A stretch of 64,000 nt of DNA. Source: an uncultured Actinomycetes bacterium. GTDB lineage: Bacteria > Actinomycetota > Actinomycetes > Nanopelagicales > Nanopelagicaceae. Both the position numbers and the translations under genes were made by a program. The DNA lies in the NCBI GenBank assembly GCA_903895995.1, contig CAITVX010000013.1, positions 16,281 to 80,280 on the forward strand, in the 5' to 3' direction. The notes below the pieces were generated by a model. It saw nothing but the letters and a program-made list of their open reading frames with translations. It did no database searches and was not told the DNA's origin. Positions 15,168 through 25,300 of the stretch are shown one piece after another (the stretch's first letter is position 1; every line of letters begins with the position of its first letter).

Positions 15168-15204
15168 AAAAAAGGACCGCATATCCTTTACGGATTTGCG
15201 GCCC
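15168..15204 (-). terminator. Attenuator terminator in the whiB7 leader
   Basis: Minus strand GGGCCGCAAATCC (15192-15204), 5-nt loop, GGATATGCGGTCC (15174-15186) with one wobble and one mismatch, then TTTTTT (15168-15173). It ends 13 nt before the whiB7 ATG, so it must be read through for whiB7 expression. Confidence 0.85.
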
Positions 15205-15215
15205 CTGGGGGTTTG

Positions 15216-15233
15216 ATATCGGTTAACCGATAT
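15216..15233. promoter_or_regulatory. 18-bp perfect palindrome across the uORF stop codon
   Basis: ATATCGGTTAACCGATAT; the TAA of the upstream ORF (15223-15225) is its centre. It could form a hairpin that is disrupted by a terminating or stalled ribosome, or be a protein-binding site. Confidence 0.6.
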
Positions 15234-15399
15234 TCCTCCAGGTCCCGCTAGATCCGTACTTATTGGCATATGTAAATGCTGCATGTCGAGGAGCATGTAC
15301 GGCCGCAAAGGAATGGGTCGCAGGTGTTGAGGCACGCCAAGTCGAAGCAGTCGCTGTTGTTGAACGAGCGATGCTTACTGAGTTGATCATGATCTCCAC
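15223..15399 (-). CDS. whiB7 upstream ORF (uORF), 58 codons
   Basis: Starts with GTG at 15399, exactly 7 nt after a TACTCT -10 box, so it is predicted leaderless; it reads (M)EIMINSVSIARSTTATAST and ends GTWRNIG-stop. An in-frame ATG at 15390 is an alternative start. The product is Ser/Thr/Ala-rich and unlike any enzyme. In mycobacteria and streptomycetes an upstream ORF in the whiB7 leader senses inhibited translation and relieves a terminator; position and layout here fit that role. The encoded peptide itself may not matter. Confidence 0.65.
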   Translation of the reverse strand: MEIMINSVSIARSTTATASTWRASTPATHSFAAVHAPRHAAFTYANKYGSSGTWRNIG

Positions 15400-15405
15400 G
15401 GGTTC

Positions 15406-15446
15406 AGAGTAGAGCACGCGAAAGAGAGCATGCAAGTGAATTAAAT
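15406..15446 (-). promoter_or_regulatory. whiB7 promoter with AT-rich WhiB7 autoregulatory site
   Basis: Minus strand: AT-rich ATTTAATT (15439-15446), 3 bp, -35 TTGCAT (15430-15435), 18-bp spacer, -10 TACTCT (15406-15411), start at 15399. WhiB7 is known to bind an AT-rich block 3 bp upstream of the -35 through its AT-hook, so the geometry matches autoregulation. The promoter begins right after the uvrD2 stop. Confidence 0.65.
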
Positions 15447-15450
15447 CCGT

Positions 15451-17118
15451 TTAGCTCTGTGCGGCCCCAAGTGCAGCGAGAAAGGGACTTGGCTCCCCCG
15501 ATGTGCTGATATGTACCTGGCGACGGGCACGCGTAAGCCCAACATAGAAGAGTCGACGCTCCTCCTCGAGTGTGCTGGGGGCGATCGCGCCACCATCTTT
15601 GCCGCCCCCTGGAGCTAGCGGAAGAGTTCCATCATTAACGCCTACAAGAAATACGTGATCCCATTCAAGGCCTTTGGCGGCATGCAAGGTGGAGAGGACC
15701 ACTCCCGGAAGCGCGGGTGGGTTATTTTGATCAGCCCGATCTTCGAGTTCGCGAAGATATGCGCGCAAGGATGGCGCGCCATCAGCATGCATCGATTGGG
15801 CAAGGCCCATCAGCGCACGTATGTAATCAGCATCTCCAAATGGGCGAAGTACCGACTCTAAATCACGGAGCCAATTCTCATCGTTAGGGATAACCGATGC
15901 GCTACGAATGACCTTCATCGCATCGCGAACATCTATGCGGTCGAAGAATCGCTCAGCATTTTTAAGTTGGGATTCAATCTTTCGCGAAGCGAGCTCTCTC
16001 TCAAAGATATCGAGCTGCTGATTTGTTCTGGCCAAGATTGCGACGCTGACATTCTTAAGATCAAGTTGGGAGATGCGCTCTGAAACCTTATGCGCCTCAC
16101 CCGCTGCGGTGGTGAAGGCATTTAATTCGAAGTTTGCACCATGTGTATTCATCGAGACGAGTTGCTGATCTCCATGTGTTGCACTCTCGCTCAAGACGCG
16201 ATTTGCCATCTGAATAATCTCGGGAGTTGAGCGATATCCACGAGTTAAGCGAACAACCTTTGCATCTGGGAATCTCCCGGTAAAGCCCAGGAGGAATGAT
16301 GAAGTCGCTCCAGCAAAAGAATAGATCGTCTGAGCGGCATCGCCGACGACGCAGATATCGTTTCGATTTCCAAGCCAGAGATTGAGTAAACGTTGTTGTA
16401 GTGGAGAGACATCTTGATACTCATCCACGGTGAAGTATCGATACTGGTCGCGAACTCTCTCGCGAACTGCACGATCCTCTTCTAGCATTCCAACAGTGAG
16501 CAGTAAGACATCTTCAAAGTCGATGACACGCTCCTGGCGTTTGAGCGTCTCATAGGAGTCATAGACCTTTGCAATCTCTGCAAAATTCTCACGATCTGAT
16601 TTTCCATTAGGAATTCGCAGAGAGCGCGAAGCTGCGATTGCTGATTCAGCATATTGATCGGGCGCAAATTCCCCTGCCTTGGCCCATTCAATCTCACTTG
16701 ATATTTCACGAAGCGTTGTGGCACCTGGTGCTAAGAAGGTATCGCTTCGCCCCATCGCCTCTGACATAAATCCGGCCTTGCTCGTTAATAACTTAGGAAA
16801 GGCGCCGCCGAATGAATATGGCCAGAAATACATCAATTGTTTAAGCGCAGCTGCGTGAAAGGTACGTGCGGTGGCACTCGGAACTCCGAGGCCACGAAGG
16901 CGAGCTCGCATCTCACCTGCAGCGCGAGCGGTAAATGTGAGAGCCAAAGTCTTGCTCTGATCGGTTACTCCGGCTGCAATTGCATAGGCGATCCGGTGTG
17001 TAATTACTCGAGTCTTACCTGTTCCAGCGCCTGCGATCACACATACAGGGCCACGGATTGCCATGACAGCCTCTTGCTGCTCTGGATCTAGTCCCTGCAA
17101 GATCTCTTCAGGATTCAT
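15451..17118 (-). CDS. uvrD2: UvrD2-type ATP-dependent DNA helicase, short form
   Basis: Superfamily 1A 3'-5' helicase, 555 aa. Walker A GAGTGKTRVITHRIA (about residues 31-45), motif II DEYQDVSPLQQRLL, motif III/IV GDAAQTIYSFAGA, VVRLTRGYRS and the C-terminal LSTLHAAKGLEWDHVFL and LFYVGLTRARRQV motifs are intact. Mycobacterial UvrD2 is about 700 aa and carries a tetracysteine linker and HRDC domain after motif VI; this protein stops shortly after motif VI and lacks both. Position between whiB7 and nudC equals the mycobacterial order. Confidence 0.9.
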   Translation of the reverse strand: MNPEEILQGLDPEQQEAVMAIRGPVCVIAGAGTGKTRVITHRIAYAIAAGVTDQSKTLALTFTARAAGEMRARLRGLGVPSATARTFHAAALKQLMYFWPYSFGGAFPKLLTSKAGFMSEAMGRSDTFLAPGATTLREISSEIEWAKAGEFAPDQYAESAIAASRSLRIPNGKSDRENFAEIAKVYDSYETLKRQERVIDFEDVLLLTVGMLEEDRAVRERVRDQYRYFTVDEYQDVSPLQQRLLNLWLGNRNDICVVGDAAQTIYSFAGATSSFLLGFTGRFPDAKVVRLTRGYRSTPEIIQMANRVLSESATHGDQQLVSMNTHGANFELNAFTTAAGEAHKVSERISQLDLKNVSVAILARTNQQLDIFERELASRKIESQLKNAERFFDRIDVRDAMKVIRSASVIPNDENWLRDLESVLRPFGDADYIRALMGLAQSMHADGAPSLRAYLRELEDRADQNNPPALPGVVLSTLHAAKGLEWDHVFLVGVNDGTLPLAPGGGKDGGAIAPSTLEEERRLFYVGLTRARRQVHISTSGEPSPFLAALGAAQS

Positions 17119-17124
17119 CGTTAC

Positions 17125-18069
17125 TTACTTCCGCCAGGTCTCAAGAGTTTCTGCGGATAGAGATTCAAAAGTTGGACGAGGGGTTCCATCATCGTGTGGG
17201 ACCAAGTTGTACCAAGCCTCGATCATCGCTCGCGCAACGCTGATCTTGGGTGGAAGCAATAACTCCCCCGCAACAATCTCATCAACGATTGAGTCACGAT
17301 CAAACCAACGGATCTCTTCAATCTCTTCACCATCAGGACGTGCATTCTCTGGATCAAGGATTCTTGCTTCGAATGCGATCATCAGCGATGCTGGAAATGG
17401 CCATGGTTGAGATCCAAGATATTTCACATCATCGACAAGAACGCCTGCTTCCTCTGCTACTTCGCGGGCGACGCATTGTTCAAAAGATTCGCCGGTCTCA
17501 ACAAAACCTGCAAAGGTCGAGAAGCGATGTTCGGGCCAGACCTTCTGGCGTCCAAGAAGAATGCGATCATCACGATCTTTTACCAGAACAATAATCGCAG
17601 GATCTGTTCGCGGGTAATGCTCTGTGCTGCATTGATCACATTTGCGAATTGATCCGCCCAATGAAGGCGCTGTTGGCGCACCGCAGGTAGAACAACGGGG
17701 ATGTTTCTTATGCCAATTTGCTAATCCTTGTGAATGAACGGCAAGGCCGATCTGTAACTCATCGAGAGTTCCGCCGATCTCACGCAGAGTTCTGTAATTC
17801 TCACTCTCACCAGAGATCTGAGGTGAGATGAAGAGGAAATATGGTTGACCTTCATCGAGCCCCAAGAAGAATTCATCACCATTATCTGGCGCTTCAAAGC
17901 TCTTTAAATATGTGAGAGAGCCAGATTCTTTATCGGTAAGAAATTTTTCACCATCAAAATGGATAACACGGGCGCGATCCCAGAGGGCCTCGAGTGCCTG
18001 CGGATCTCGCCGCAGATGCTCGGCACGATCAACAACGCTACGAGCGAGCGGGAGGTTAAGAATCTTCAC
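17125..18069 (-). CDS. nudC: NADH pyrophosphatase / NAD-RNA decapping Nudix hydrolase
   Basis: 314 aa, GTG start. A zinc ribbon CSTCG...CDQCSTEHYPRTDP (about residues 125-150) precedes the Nudix box GFVETGESFEQCVAREVAEEAG (near 190-212), and SQPWPFPASLM follows, the NudC subfamily motif. The enzyme hydrolyses NAD(H) to NMN(H) and AMP and, in other bacteria, removes NAD caps from RNA. It precedes uvrD2 by 6 nt in the same direction, so they are probably co-transcribed. Confidence 0.95.
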   Translation of the reverse strand: MKILNLPLARSVVDRAEHLRRDPQALEALWDRARVIHFDGEKFLTDKESGSLTYLKSFEAPDNGDEFFLGLDEGQPYFLFISPQISGESENYRTLREIGGTLDELQIGLAVHSQGLANWHKKHPRCSTCGAPTAPSLGGSIRKCDQCSTEHYPRTDPAIIVLVKDRDDRILLGRQKVWPEHRFSTFAGFVETGESFEQCVAREVAEEAGVLVDDVKYLGSQPWPFPASLMIAFEARILDPENARPDGEEIEEIRWFDRDSIVDEIVAGELLLPPKISVARAMIEAWYNLVPHDDGTPRPTFESLSAETLETWRK

Positions 18070-18136
18070 AGTTCATCTGCCTCTCATTCGTCTACGTATC
18101 AGGAAATTTCATCTGGTCTACAAGAGGCGACCCTAC

Positions 18137-18142
18137 TAGCCT
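18137..18142 (+). promoter_or_regulatory. -10 box of the EEP gene (leaderless)
   Basis: TAGCCT, last T 7 nt before the ATG at 18149. Confidence 0.5.
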
Positions 18143-18148
18143 GCAGAC

Positions 18149-19033
18149 ATGAAGGTCATCTCGTGGAATATCTTGCATGGCCAACCACTTTCTCCACCGA
18201 CGGCACCGCCTAGCCCCGAAGTTGCCCACAGCTCTCTCCACAAGGTATCCACACAGCTCTCTTCGATCGGTTGCGAGATTCTGGGAATTCAAGAGGTTGA
18301 TGATCGACAGGTGCGATCAGGAGATATTTCACAGACCACAGCAATTGCGCAAGCGATGGGTGCAACACATTGGGCCTATGCACCAACGTTGATTGGAACA
18401 CATGGTGAGAAATGGCGAGCACTCAATTCCAGTGATGAAGGGATTTGCGTCGGTAGAGAGAACGCAGTGTCCGCATCACAATCAAAATCGACATCAGGGC
18501 CCTCTGAACCGCGTGAACCGTCTGAACCATCATACGGAGTTGGCTTAATTTCAAAGATCCCAGTCACCGCCTGGCATCGATTAGATCTTGGTCGAAGTCG
18601 TATCGGACTTCCTCTGGCAATACCGGCCGGGGATGGTTCTCAGAGATCACTTCGCTTTATCTATGTGCGCGATGAACCACGAGTAGCCCTTGCTGCAGAA
18701 CTTGAAAATGGATTTACCGTTGTTGTCACACACCTCTCCTTCGTCCCCTTTGTGAATTACTTCCAATTGATCAAGATCAGAAGATGGTTGCGGAATATTC
18801 CTGGAGTACATATTCTCTTGGGTGATCTCAATCTTGGATGGTCCCTCCCAGTTCGCGGAACCCATTGGAGATCCCTCGTTGAAAAAAATACCTATCCATC
18901 GTGGGGAGCAAAGATCCAATTTGATTACATCACCGCTCATATTCCCCATTTTGGAGAGCGTTCAGTCTCTGTATTAGATATTCCTGATCTTGGAATAAGT
19001 GATCATCTACCGATCGGTGTAGAGATTCACTGA
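18149..19033 (+). CDS. Endonuclease/exonuclease/phosphatase (EEP) family hydrolase
   Basis: 294 aa with the EEP metal-site series: SWNILHG near residue 5, GIQEVDDR near 50, VTHLSF near 193, GDLNLGW near 230 and the terminal SDHLPIGVEI. It should be a Mg-dependent phosphodiesterase, with substrate (DNA, lipid or phosphoester) unknown; no signal peptide is visible. Residues about 112-130 form a low-complexity insert with SEPREPSEPS encoded by 9-nt repeats. Its 3' end overlaps the convergent adnB 3' end by 27 nt. Confidence 0.85.
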   Translation: MKVISWNILHGQPLSPPTAPPSPEVAHSSLHKVSTQLSSIGCEILGIQEVDDRQVRSGDISQTTAIAQAMGATHWAYAPTLIGTHGEKWRALNSSDEGICVGRENAVSASQSKSTSGPSEPREPSEPSYGVGLISKIPVTAWHRLDLGRSRIGLPLAIPAGDGSQRSLRFIYVRDEPRVALAAELENGFTVVVTHLSFVPFVNYFQLIKIRRWLRNIPGVHILLGDLNLGWSLPVRGTHWRSLVEKNTYPSWGAKIQFDYITAHIPHFGERSVSVLDIPDLGISDHLPIGVEIH

Positions 19034-22000
19034 TTGAATCAGTGAGATAAGCCCATCTTCATCTAAGAGATCAGCTGGTCGTATCGTTACATTCTCATTG
19101 ACATAGTGGAATCCAGCAGTCACCTTCGCCAGCTCTACCCCATGCAACTTCGCATAGGCGAGGCGGTAGACGGCGAGCTGGATTGCAGCATCTGCTAGAT
19201 CATCGCCAGATTTCTCTTTACCGGTCTTCCAATCGATCACCTCAAAGGAGCCATCCCCTGTTGAATAAATCGCATCGATTCGCCCCTTCACAACAAGCCC
19301 AGAAAGTACTGTCTCAAAGCCGATCTCCACACCGACAGGTACCCGATGCGCCCACTCTGAAGCAAGCCACTTATCTTTCAGATCGTGAAGAGCGATATCA
19401 GCGATTGGCTGTGGATCAAAGATATCGTCATCAAAGAGCGTAGAGAGTTGGAAGTGGCGTTCGATCCATGAGTGAAACTCTGTGCCGCGGGCGGCAAATG
19501 GATTGGCATGGTTTGGCATAGGACGTCTGATGTTGAGGGCTAATTGATCAGGATCACTCTTCATAGTGAGTAGTGATGAGACAGAGATCCGGTCAGGTAG
19601 GAATATTGGTTGAATGCTCTTGCGCCTATCTATCTCAGAGATTATAGAGAGCGCATCGCGAACTTTGCCTGCAATCTCGTGATCGCCAGTCGATCTCAGA
19701 TCTGTGAGTTGATCTCGGGTGAGAGCGCTACTCTGATTCACGATCATCGCGCTCTTTGCAATTGCATCTGCACGATCACTGCGCAGTGGCCAACTCGCTG
19801 TTCGAGGATTTTGAATGAGTGGATTAACGCCATCATCATCAACGGCTTCACAGAGAATCGCTGATGGATCATTACTTGCAAGATAGGTGGAGATCCAACT
19901 ATAAATCTCAGAGATATCCTTCTCGTTGCTCCCATCACGATAGATGGATGATGTTGCTATCACGCTATGGCGGGCTCTGGTAAAGGCGACGTACGCTAAT
20001 CGATACTCTTCATGAAGACGGAGCTCTTTCCATTGATCATCAAATGTTGTGAGCGATTTCCCGACAAGTGATGCCTTCGGTGAGTCAGAGCCCTCTGGGA
20101 ATTGGTAGGAGAAAGGAAATTGTGAAGAGTCGGCACGCAGTTCAAGTGGGATAGATCCAGAGCTCTTCAGCCAGCTATCACTCTTCTTGCCGCTACTTGG
20201 GAAGTTCCCTTTCACCAATCCCGGGATAGCGATGTGATCCCACTCGGCCCCCTTTGCTGTGTGAATTGTGAGTATCTGAACTGCACTGCGGGAAGCTGTG
20301 ATCGAGGTGGGTTTGAGGCCGCCTTCGCGATTATCCGCAACATCTAACCACCGCAGGAATGTTGAGAGCGTCCCTCCATTTCTTGCAAAGTGTGAAGCCT
20401 CCTCCATAAAGGCATCCAAGTGGCGCCTTCCACTCTCCCAACCATCGCGAACAAGCACCTCGCTATCAAGGCGTAGGAATCGTTCAGCTTCGATCAGGAT
20501 ATCGGTGATCGAGCCATGTAATTCGCGGCGAAGGGCCGAGAGCTCTGCCGAGAATTCGAGCAATCGTTTCAAACCTTCTTGGGAGAATCTCTCACGCGGT
20601 GCATCAGAGATCTGATCGATCGCTTCAATGATTGAACCAATTGCAAAGTCATCGTTTTCAAGGCTTGCTATCTCCCCGTGTTCAAGAATCTCTTCAAGCC
20701 TTCGAGACTTTCCTTGAGATGAACCTTCCGTAATATCCCGGGCGAAGCGACCGAGAGCCATCAGATCTTTTGGACCAAGAGATAGACGTGGCCCAGTTAA
20801 TAATCTGGCAAGCGATGTTCCTGCATCTGGGAATGTGAGAGTACGCAAAAGAGCGATAATGTCTGCAATCTCAGGGATGTGTATTAAGCCACCGATTCCA
20901 ACGACCTCGACTGGAAGACCAGCCTCACGTAGCGCTGCTTCAATCTCAGGGATATATGACTTTGCGCGAATCAAGACTGAAAATGTTGAGCGTTCGTTCT
21001 CTGGCAAGGCGATACGTTCTGGAGAGTTCCATAGCTTGGCAAAGTGCTCTGCAATACCGACAGCTTCATCACGCGCGGTGAGATAACGACCCGCATACAC
21101 CGAACCTTCACCAGCTCTGGGATTGAGAGTGAGTCGATCAACGCTCACACTCTGCGTAGTTGCGGAGGTTCGAACTGCCATCTGGTCAACAATCTGGTTT
21201 GCGAAATCTAAAACTTTTCGGTCATTGCGCCACGATGTCAGCAGCGTGAATCGCTCACACTCTGTGTGAGGTGCGAAATCACTCGCGAAACGATTGATTG
21301 TCCCTGCTGATGCGCCTCGCCACCCATAAATAGCTTGATAAGGGTCTCCTACAGCAGTTATTGGGAAGCTTGATTCAGGGGTGCTTCCAAATAGCGTTGA
21401 TAGGAATCGGACCTGGGAGGCAGATGTATCTTGATACTCATCGAGTAGTACGACTTGGTATTTGCTTCGCTCTGAGTGCGCAACATCTGGAATGGTTTCT
21501 ACAAGACGTGCAGCGAGGTTCATATGATCATCGAAGGTGAGCAAGCCTTCATCGATTCGCCGTGCATCTGCGGCTTCAACCATCGGAAGAATTGAGAGCC
21601 GCTCCTTCACTGTTGTAATAGCGCCCCTTACCTCAGCATTAGAGGAGGTGGGGTCAACAGTGAGAAGCTTCTCTAAGAGCGCTTCACTGATTGCGCGCAC
21701 ACTCTCAATACTTTGATTGTGTTCTGAGATCTGTGAAGAGAGTGAGATCACTGCATCGACAACTGAGTTAGGAGAGTGCTCAAGTCGATAGGCGGTCTCT
21801 GGGAATTCGGCGACGATCTCACTGAAGAGTTGCCAAGCAGCGGCTTCACCTATTGGTGCAACATCGGCATCGATACCCATGCGAATTCCATGCTGAGTCA
21901 GAACTCGACCTGCATAGGAGTGATAGGTCGAGATATCTACTGCGATATCAAGAACTCCGAATTCATCGGATGGGATCAATCCAACTTTGCGAAGTTGGCG

Positions 22001-22327
22001 CATGCGATACCGCATACGTGAGGCAAGCTCGCCTGCAGCCTTACGTGTAAATGTCAGACCCAATATCTGATCTGGCCGTACCACTCCATTAACGACGAGC
22101 CAGAGAACGCGTTGGGTCATCGTCTCTGTCTTGCCAGAACCAGCACCTGCTACAACGACAGTGGGGCCCCAATGTCTAGATTCAATGATCGCCCGTTGTT
22201 CAGCTGTTGGTTCTAAGAATCTGCTTCCAGCTTTTGCGAGTGCCTGTGCGATATCAAGCGCCGTGATCTCACTCTTCAGGGTGATCACTCCATTTTTAAT
22301 TGAAGCATTTGCGATAGGTGCGCTCAT
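19007..22327 (-). CDS. adnB: AdnB-like helicase-nuclease subunit
   Basis: UvrD/REP helicase fused to a C-terminal RecB-type PD-(D/E)XK nuclease; with AdnA it forms the actinobacterial double-strand-break resecting motor. Seen: Walker A AGAGSGKTETMTQRV near residue 60, LLDEYQDTSASQVRFL, VGDPYQAIYGWRGA, ILTIHTAKGAEWDHIAI, YVAFTRAR, and nuclease motifs TEFHSWIERHF and VIDWKTGKE near the C-terminus. I choose the ATG at 22327, which overlaps the adnA stop as ATGA (1106 aa); an upstream ATG at 22381 would add 18 residues. No Fe-S cysteine quartet is seen, unlike AdnA. Confidence 0.9.
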   Translation of the reverse strand: MSAPIANASIKNGVITLKSEITALDIAQALAKAGSRFLEPTAEQRAIIESRHWGPTVVVAGAGSGKTETMTQRVLWLVVNGVVRPDQILGLTFTRKAAGELASRMRYRMRQLRKVGLIPSDEFGVLDIAVDISTYHSYAGRVLTQHGIRMGIDADVAPIGEAAAWQLFSEIVAEFPETAYRLEHSPNSVVDAVISLSSQISEHNQSIESVRAISEALLEKLLTVDPTSSNAEVRGAITTVKERLSILPMVEAADARRIDEGLLTFDDHMNLAARLVETIPDVAHSERSKYQVVLLDEYQDTSASQVRFLSTLFGSTPESSFPITAVGDPYQAIYGWRGASAGTINRFASDFAPHTECERFTLLTSWRNDRKVLDFANQIVDQMAVRTSATTQSVSVDRLTLNPRAGEGSVYAGRYLTARDEAVGIAEHFAKLWNSPERIALPENERSTFSVLIRAKSYIPEIEAALREAGLPVEVVGIGGLIHIPEIADIIALLRTLTFPDAGTSLARLLTGPRLSLGPKDLMALGRFARDITEGSSQGKSRRLEEILEHGEIASLENDDFAIGSIIEAIDQISDAPRERFSQEGLKRLLEFSAELSALRRELHGSITDILIEAERFLRLDSEVLVRDGWESGRRHLDAFMEEASHFARNGGTLSTFLRWLDVADNREGGLKPTSITASRSAVQILTIHTAKGAEWDHIAIPGLVKGNFPSSGKKSDSWLKSSGSIPLELRADSSQFPFSYQFPEGSDSPKASLVGKSLTTFDDQWKELRLHEEYRLAYVAFTRARHSVIATSSIYRDGSNEKDISEIYSWISTYLASNDPSAILCEAVDDDGVNPLIQNPRTASWPLRSDRADAIAKSAMIVNQSSALTRDQLTDLRSTGDHEIAGKVRDALSIISEIDRRKSIQPIFLPDRISVSSLLTMKSDPDQLALNIRRPMPNHANPFAARGTEFHSWIERHFQLSTLFDDDIFDPQPIADIALHDLKDKWLASEWAHRVPVGVEIGFETVLSGLVVKGRIDAIYSTGDGSFEVIDWKTGKEKSGDDLADAAIQLAVYRLAYAKLHGVELAKVTAGFHYVNENVTIRPADLLDEDGLISLIQSVNLYTDR

Positions 22328-25300
22328 TCGATCACGCTCCTGCCTTCGCTCTGCAATGGGCAGTGGGCGGCTACTGGGCATGTCTGGCAGCGTTTATTGG
22401 CACGGGCGGTAAAGGTCGCAGCCGCCATACCTTCTGCGATAGATGCGATATCGGCTTCTACCTCTTCGCGAATAATAGGAGGTTGCACTTGGGTGGCAAT
22501 CTTCTGGGTATCTTTTGCAAGGAAGAGAAGTTCCGCTCCCCCGCTCTGCGTAATATCGGTAATTCTCTCGGTATCCGCAAGATCAAATCCATCCATAACA
22601 ACGGCAAGTTGGTAAGCCTTCAACTGGCGGTGATCGAGCGTTTCAGCCTTGGTTGCAGCGCTCTTTCCTGTTTTCAGATCAACGATATGAAGTGAGGTCC
22701 CATCTTCGCTTGCTTCAAGTCGATCAACTTGGCCGCGAATGACTGCCCGGCCAACACGAATCATAAAATCTTTCTCTACGGCGAGAAGGACGCGATCATT
22801 TGCCTCGTTCCATGTAAAGAAACGTCTGAGCATCTCAGATGCACTCTCAAGTTGTGCGCTCTTATACCAACCAACGTTCTGATCGACGACGCCCCAGGCT
22901 TTGGTGAGGGATTCGATTGCGCGCGGTGCATCAAGAGTTGGATCTTTAATAACGAGTGCAGCCAATGCGTGGATAGCAACTCCTAGGAGTTGTGCCGTTG
23001 AATCCCCATCTTTTGCGCCACTCTTCTCTAAGAACCATTTCAATCCACAGTCGACAAAGTTCTGCAAGCTGCTGGGAGAGATATATACATCAGCACCTGC
23101 GGGGATAAGAGGCTGATCGCTACTCCAATCACGGACTCCTAGCCACTGCTCGGGCTTTGCACTTCGCACTCCGGCATCTGCCAAAGTTTTAAGGAGTGCA
23201 CCGGCAAATTCTCGTTGGGCAGCGGTCGAGTTTTCAGAGAGAAGATCTCGACGCAGCGAAGAGACGAGCGCTTGTTGAGTGAGCGAACGCTCTGCTTGGG
23301 TGAATTGCGCTTCATCAGATGGCGCACCATGGATAACTTCGTAGATCTCTTCGAAATATCGAGATGGATAAGAATCTTCCTCTTGGCATGCGGTGATAAT
23401 CAGCCCTGACTTTGCTCGCGTGATAGCCACGTGGAGCAGCCTGCGCTCATCTTGGGCAAGGGCTGAGGCTGTACTTGCCGCAATCTGATCTGCGGATGTG
23501 AGTCCTGTTCGAATAGATTCGACGAGACGTTCTGAGCCAAGAAGTGATCCGCGCTCACTTAAGTTCGGCCAACTACCTTCTTGGAGGCCAGCGAGTGCAA
23601 CAAGATCCCACTCCAATCCTTTTGCACCATGAACGGTTGTTAAGGTGACAACCTCTTCGCGTTGAGCGCGAGATGAGATTGAGTCGCTCAAGATTCGTTC
23701 ATCCATGAGTTGATCTAAGAAGAGTTGTGGTGATGCATCTGTGGCTCGCTCAGAGAATCTACGGGCTGATTCAAAGAGTTGGATAATGGAGTCAAGATCG
23801 CGATCAGCTGCTGCCCCACGTGAGCCACCAGCGAGTGCACGCTCACGCCATAGCTCTGGAATAGATTCACCAAGATAATTCTTTGAGTTCGACCAGATCG
23901 CCCATAAGAGTTCTGAGGTATCTCCACGAACTTTCCGTCCAGCCTGCAGGAGTTCGCGAAGGCGAATGAGTGGAATAAGTTGAGATTGATCGATCTCAGA
24001 GATTGGATCGGTGATTGCATCGAGCATCATCTGAGTAGTGGATCGCAGATCTCCTTCGGTACGAGACTTGCTCAGAGCAAGACGTATATGCCTAAGTTGA
24101 ATCGCATCAGCGCCACAGAATTCTGAGAGGAGCAGCTCTTCGATCTTTGGCCAATGTGATGTACTCAAGAGATCTGGCTTCACGATCAGTTGTGCGATAT
24201 CTAAGATTGGCCTTACTGCGGGATTCTCTGCAAGGGCCGCTGCTTGTGAGTCAATGCTGAGTGGAATCCCATTGAGTGCACATGCCCGAGAGAGTGCGCT
24301 TACTTGGTGGCCCGGAGTGCGCACGATGATCGCCATCTGCGACCACGGCATATTCTCTTCAAGGTGAGCCTTACGTAATTGGTAGGCGATGAACTGTGCT
24401 GCTTCGGATTGATTGGAGAGCTTGGCGAGGGTTACTCCCCTGTCGAGCTGTGAATTCGGGGTTTTCTCACGTCTACGGGCTGGGTTCTTCGATCTGAAGT
24501 GAGAGGCGGTAGCGATTCCAAGATCGGTAATCGATGCAACGCTGCGATAGACATGTGAGAGATGCACGCTCTCGGTACAGAAATCTTCCATCCAGCCAAT
24601 CAAACCATCGGGATCAGCGCCTCGAAAACGTCCTACAGCCGAATCTGGATCAGCGAAGAGGAGAACATCAGCAGGTGCGATGAGTTGTAAGAGTTCGCGT
24701 TGGGATAGGTCACTCTCCTGAAATTCATCGATCATCACTGTTGAAAAACGAGATCGGTATTGTGCAAGTAGCGCAGGGTCACTCTTTAAGCGATCGATCG
24801 CTTCCACGATGACAGATGAAGGGTCGATCCGAATCGGAGAATCCCCAACGGTGTAATTACGAAGTTGCATCGTCTTGTAGTACGAAGCCCAGAATTTTGC
24901 TCCGCCATCCCAGTATTTCTCACCTAGCTCTTCCCCGAGCTCTTGCAAGCGACGTGGAGTCAGATCTAGCTCTGTCGCGCGAGAGATCAAATCACGAACT
25001 TCGCGGATAAAGCCGCGGCTTCTGCGCGCTAGTTCTAAATCAGAGTGCCAATCGATCTGTACAAGTTCGTTTTGTAAGAGATCTTTGATAAATGCATCTT
25101 GCTCAGCACCAGAGATCAAGATGTAGGAGGGATCTTCTGGCCGTAGCTTCTCATTCAATATTGAGAATGCGAGAGAGTGAAAAGTTCGAGCGAGCGCTTC
25201 AAAGGAGGTCGACCCTGCACCACGTGCAATCGCATCACGCAGATCTGATGCACGTTCACGTCCGTAGGTAAGGATAAGAAGTTTGCTGGGATCAAGGCCA

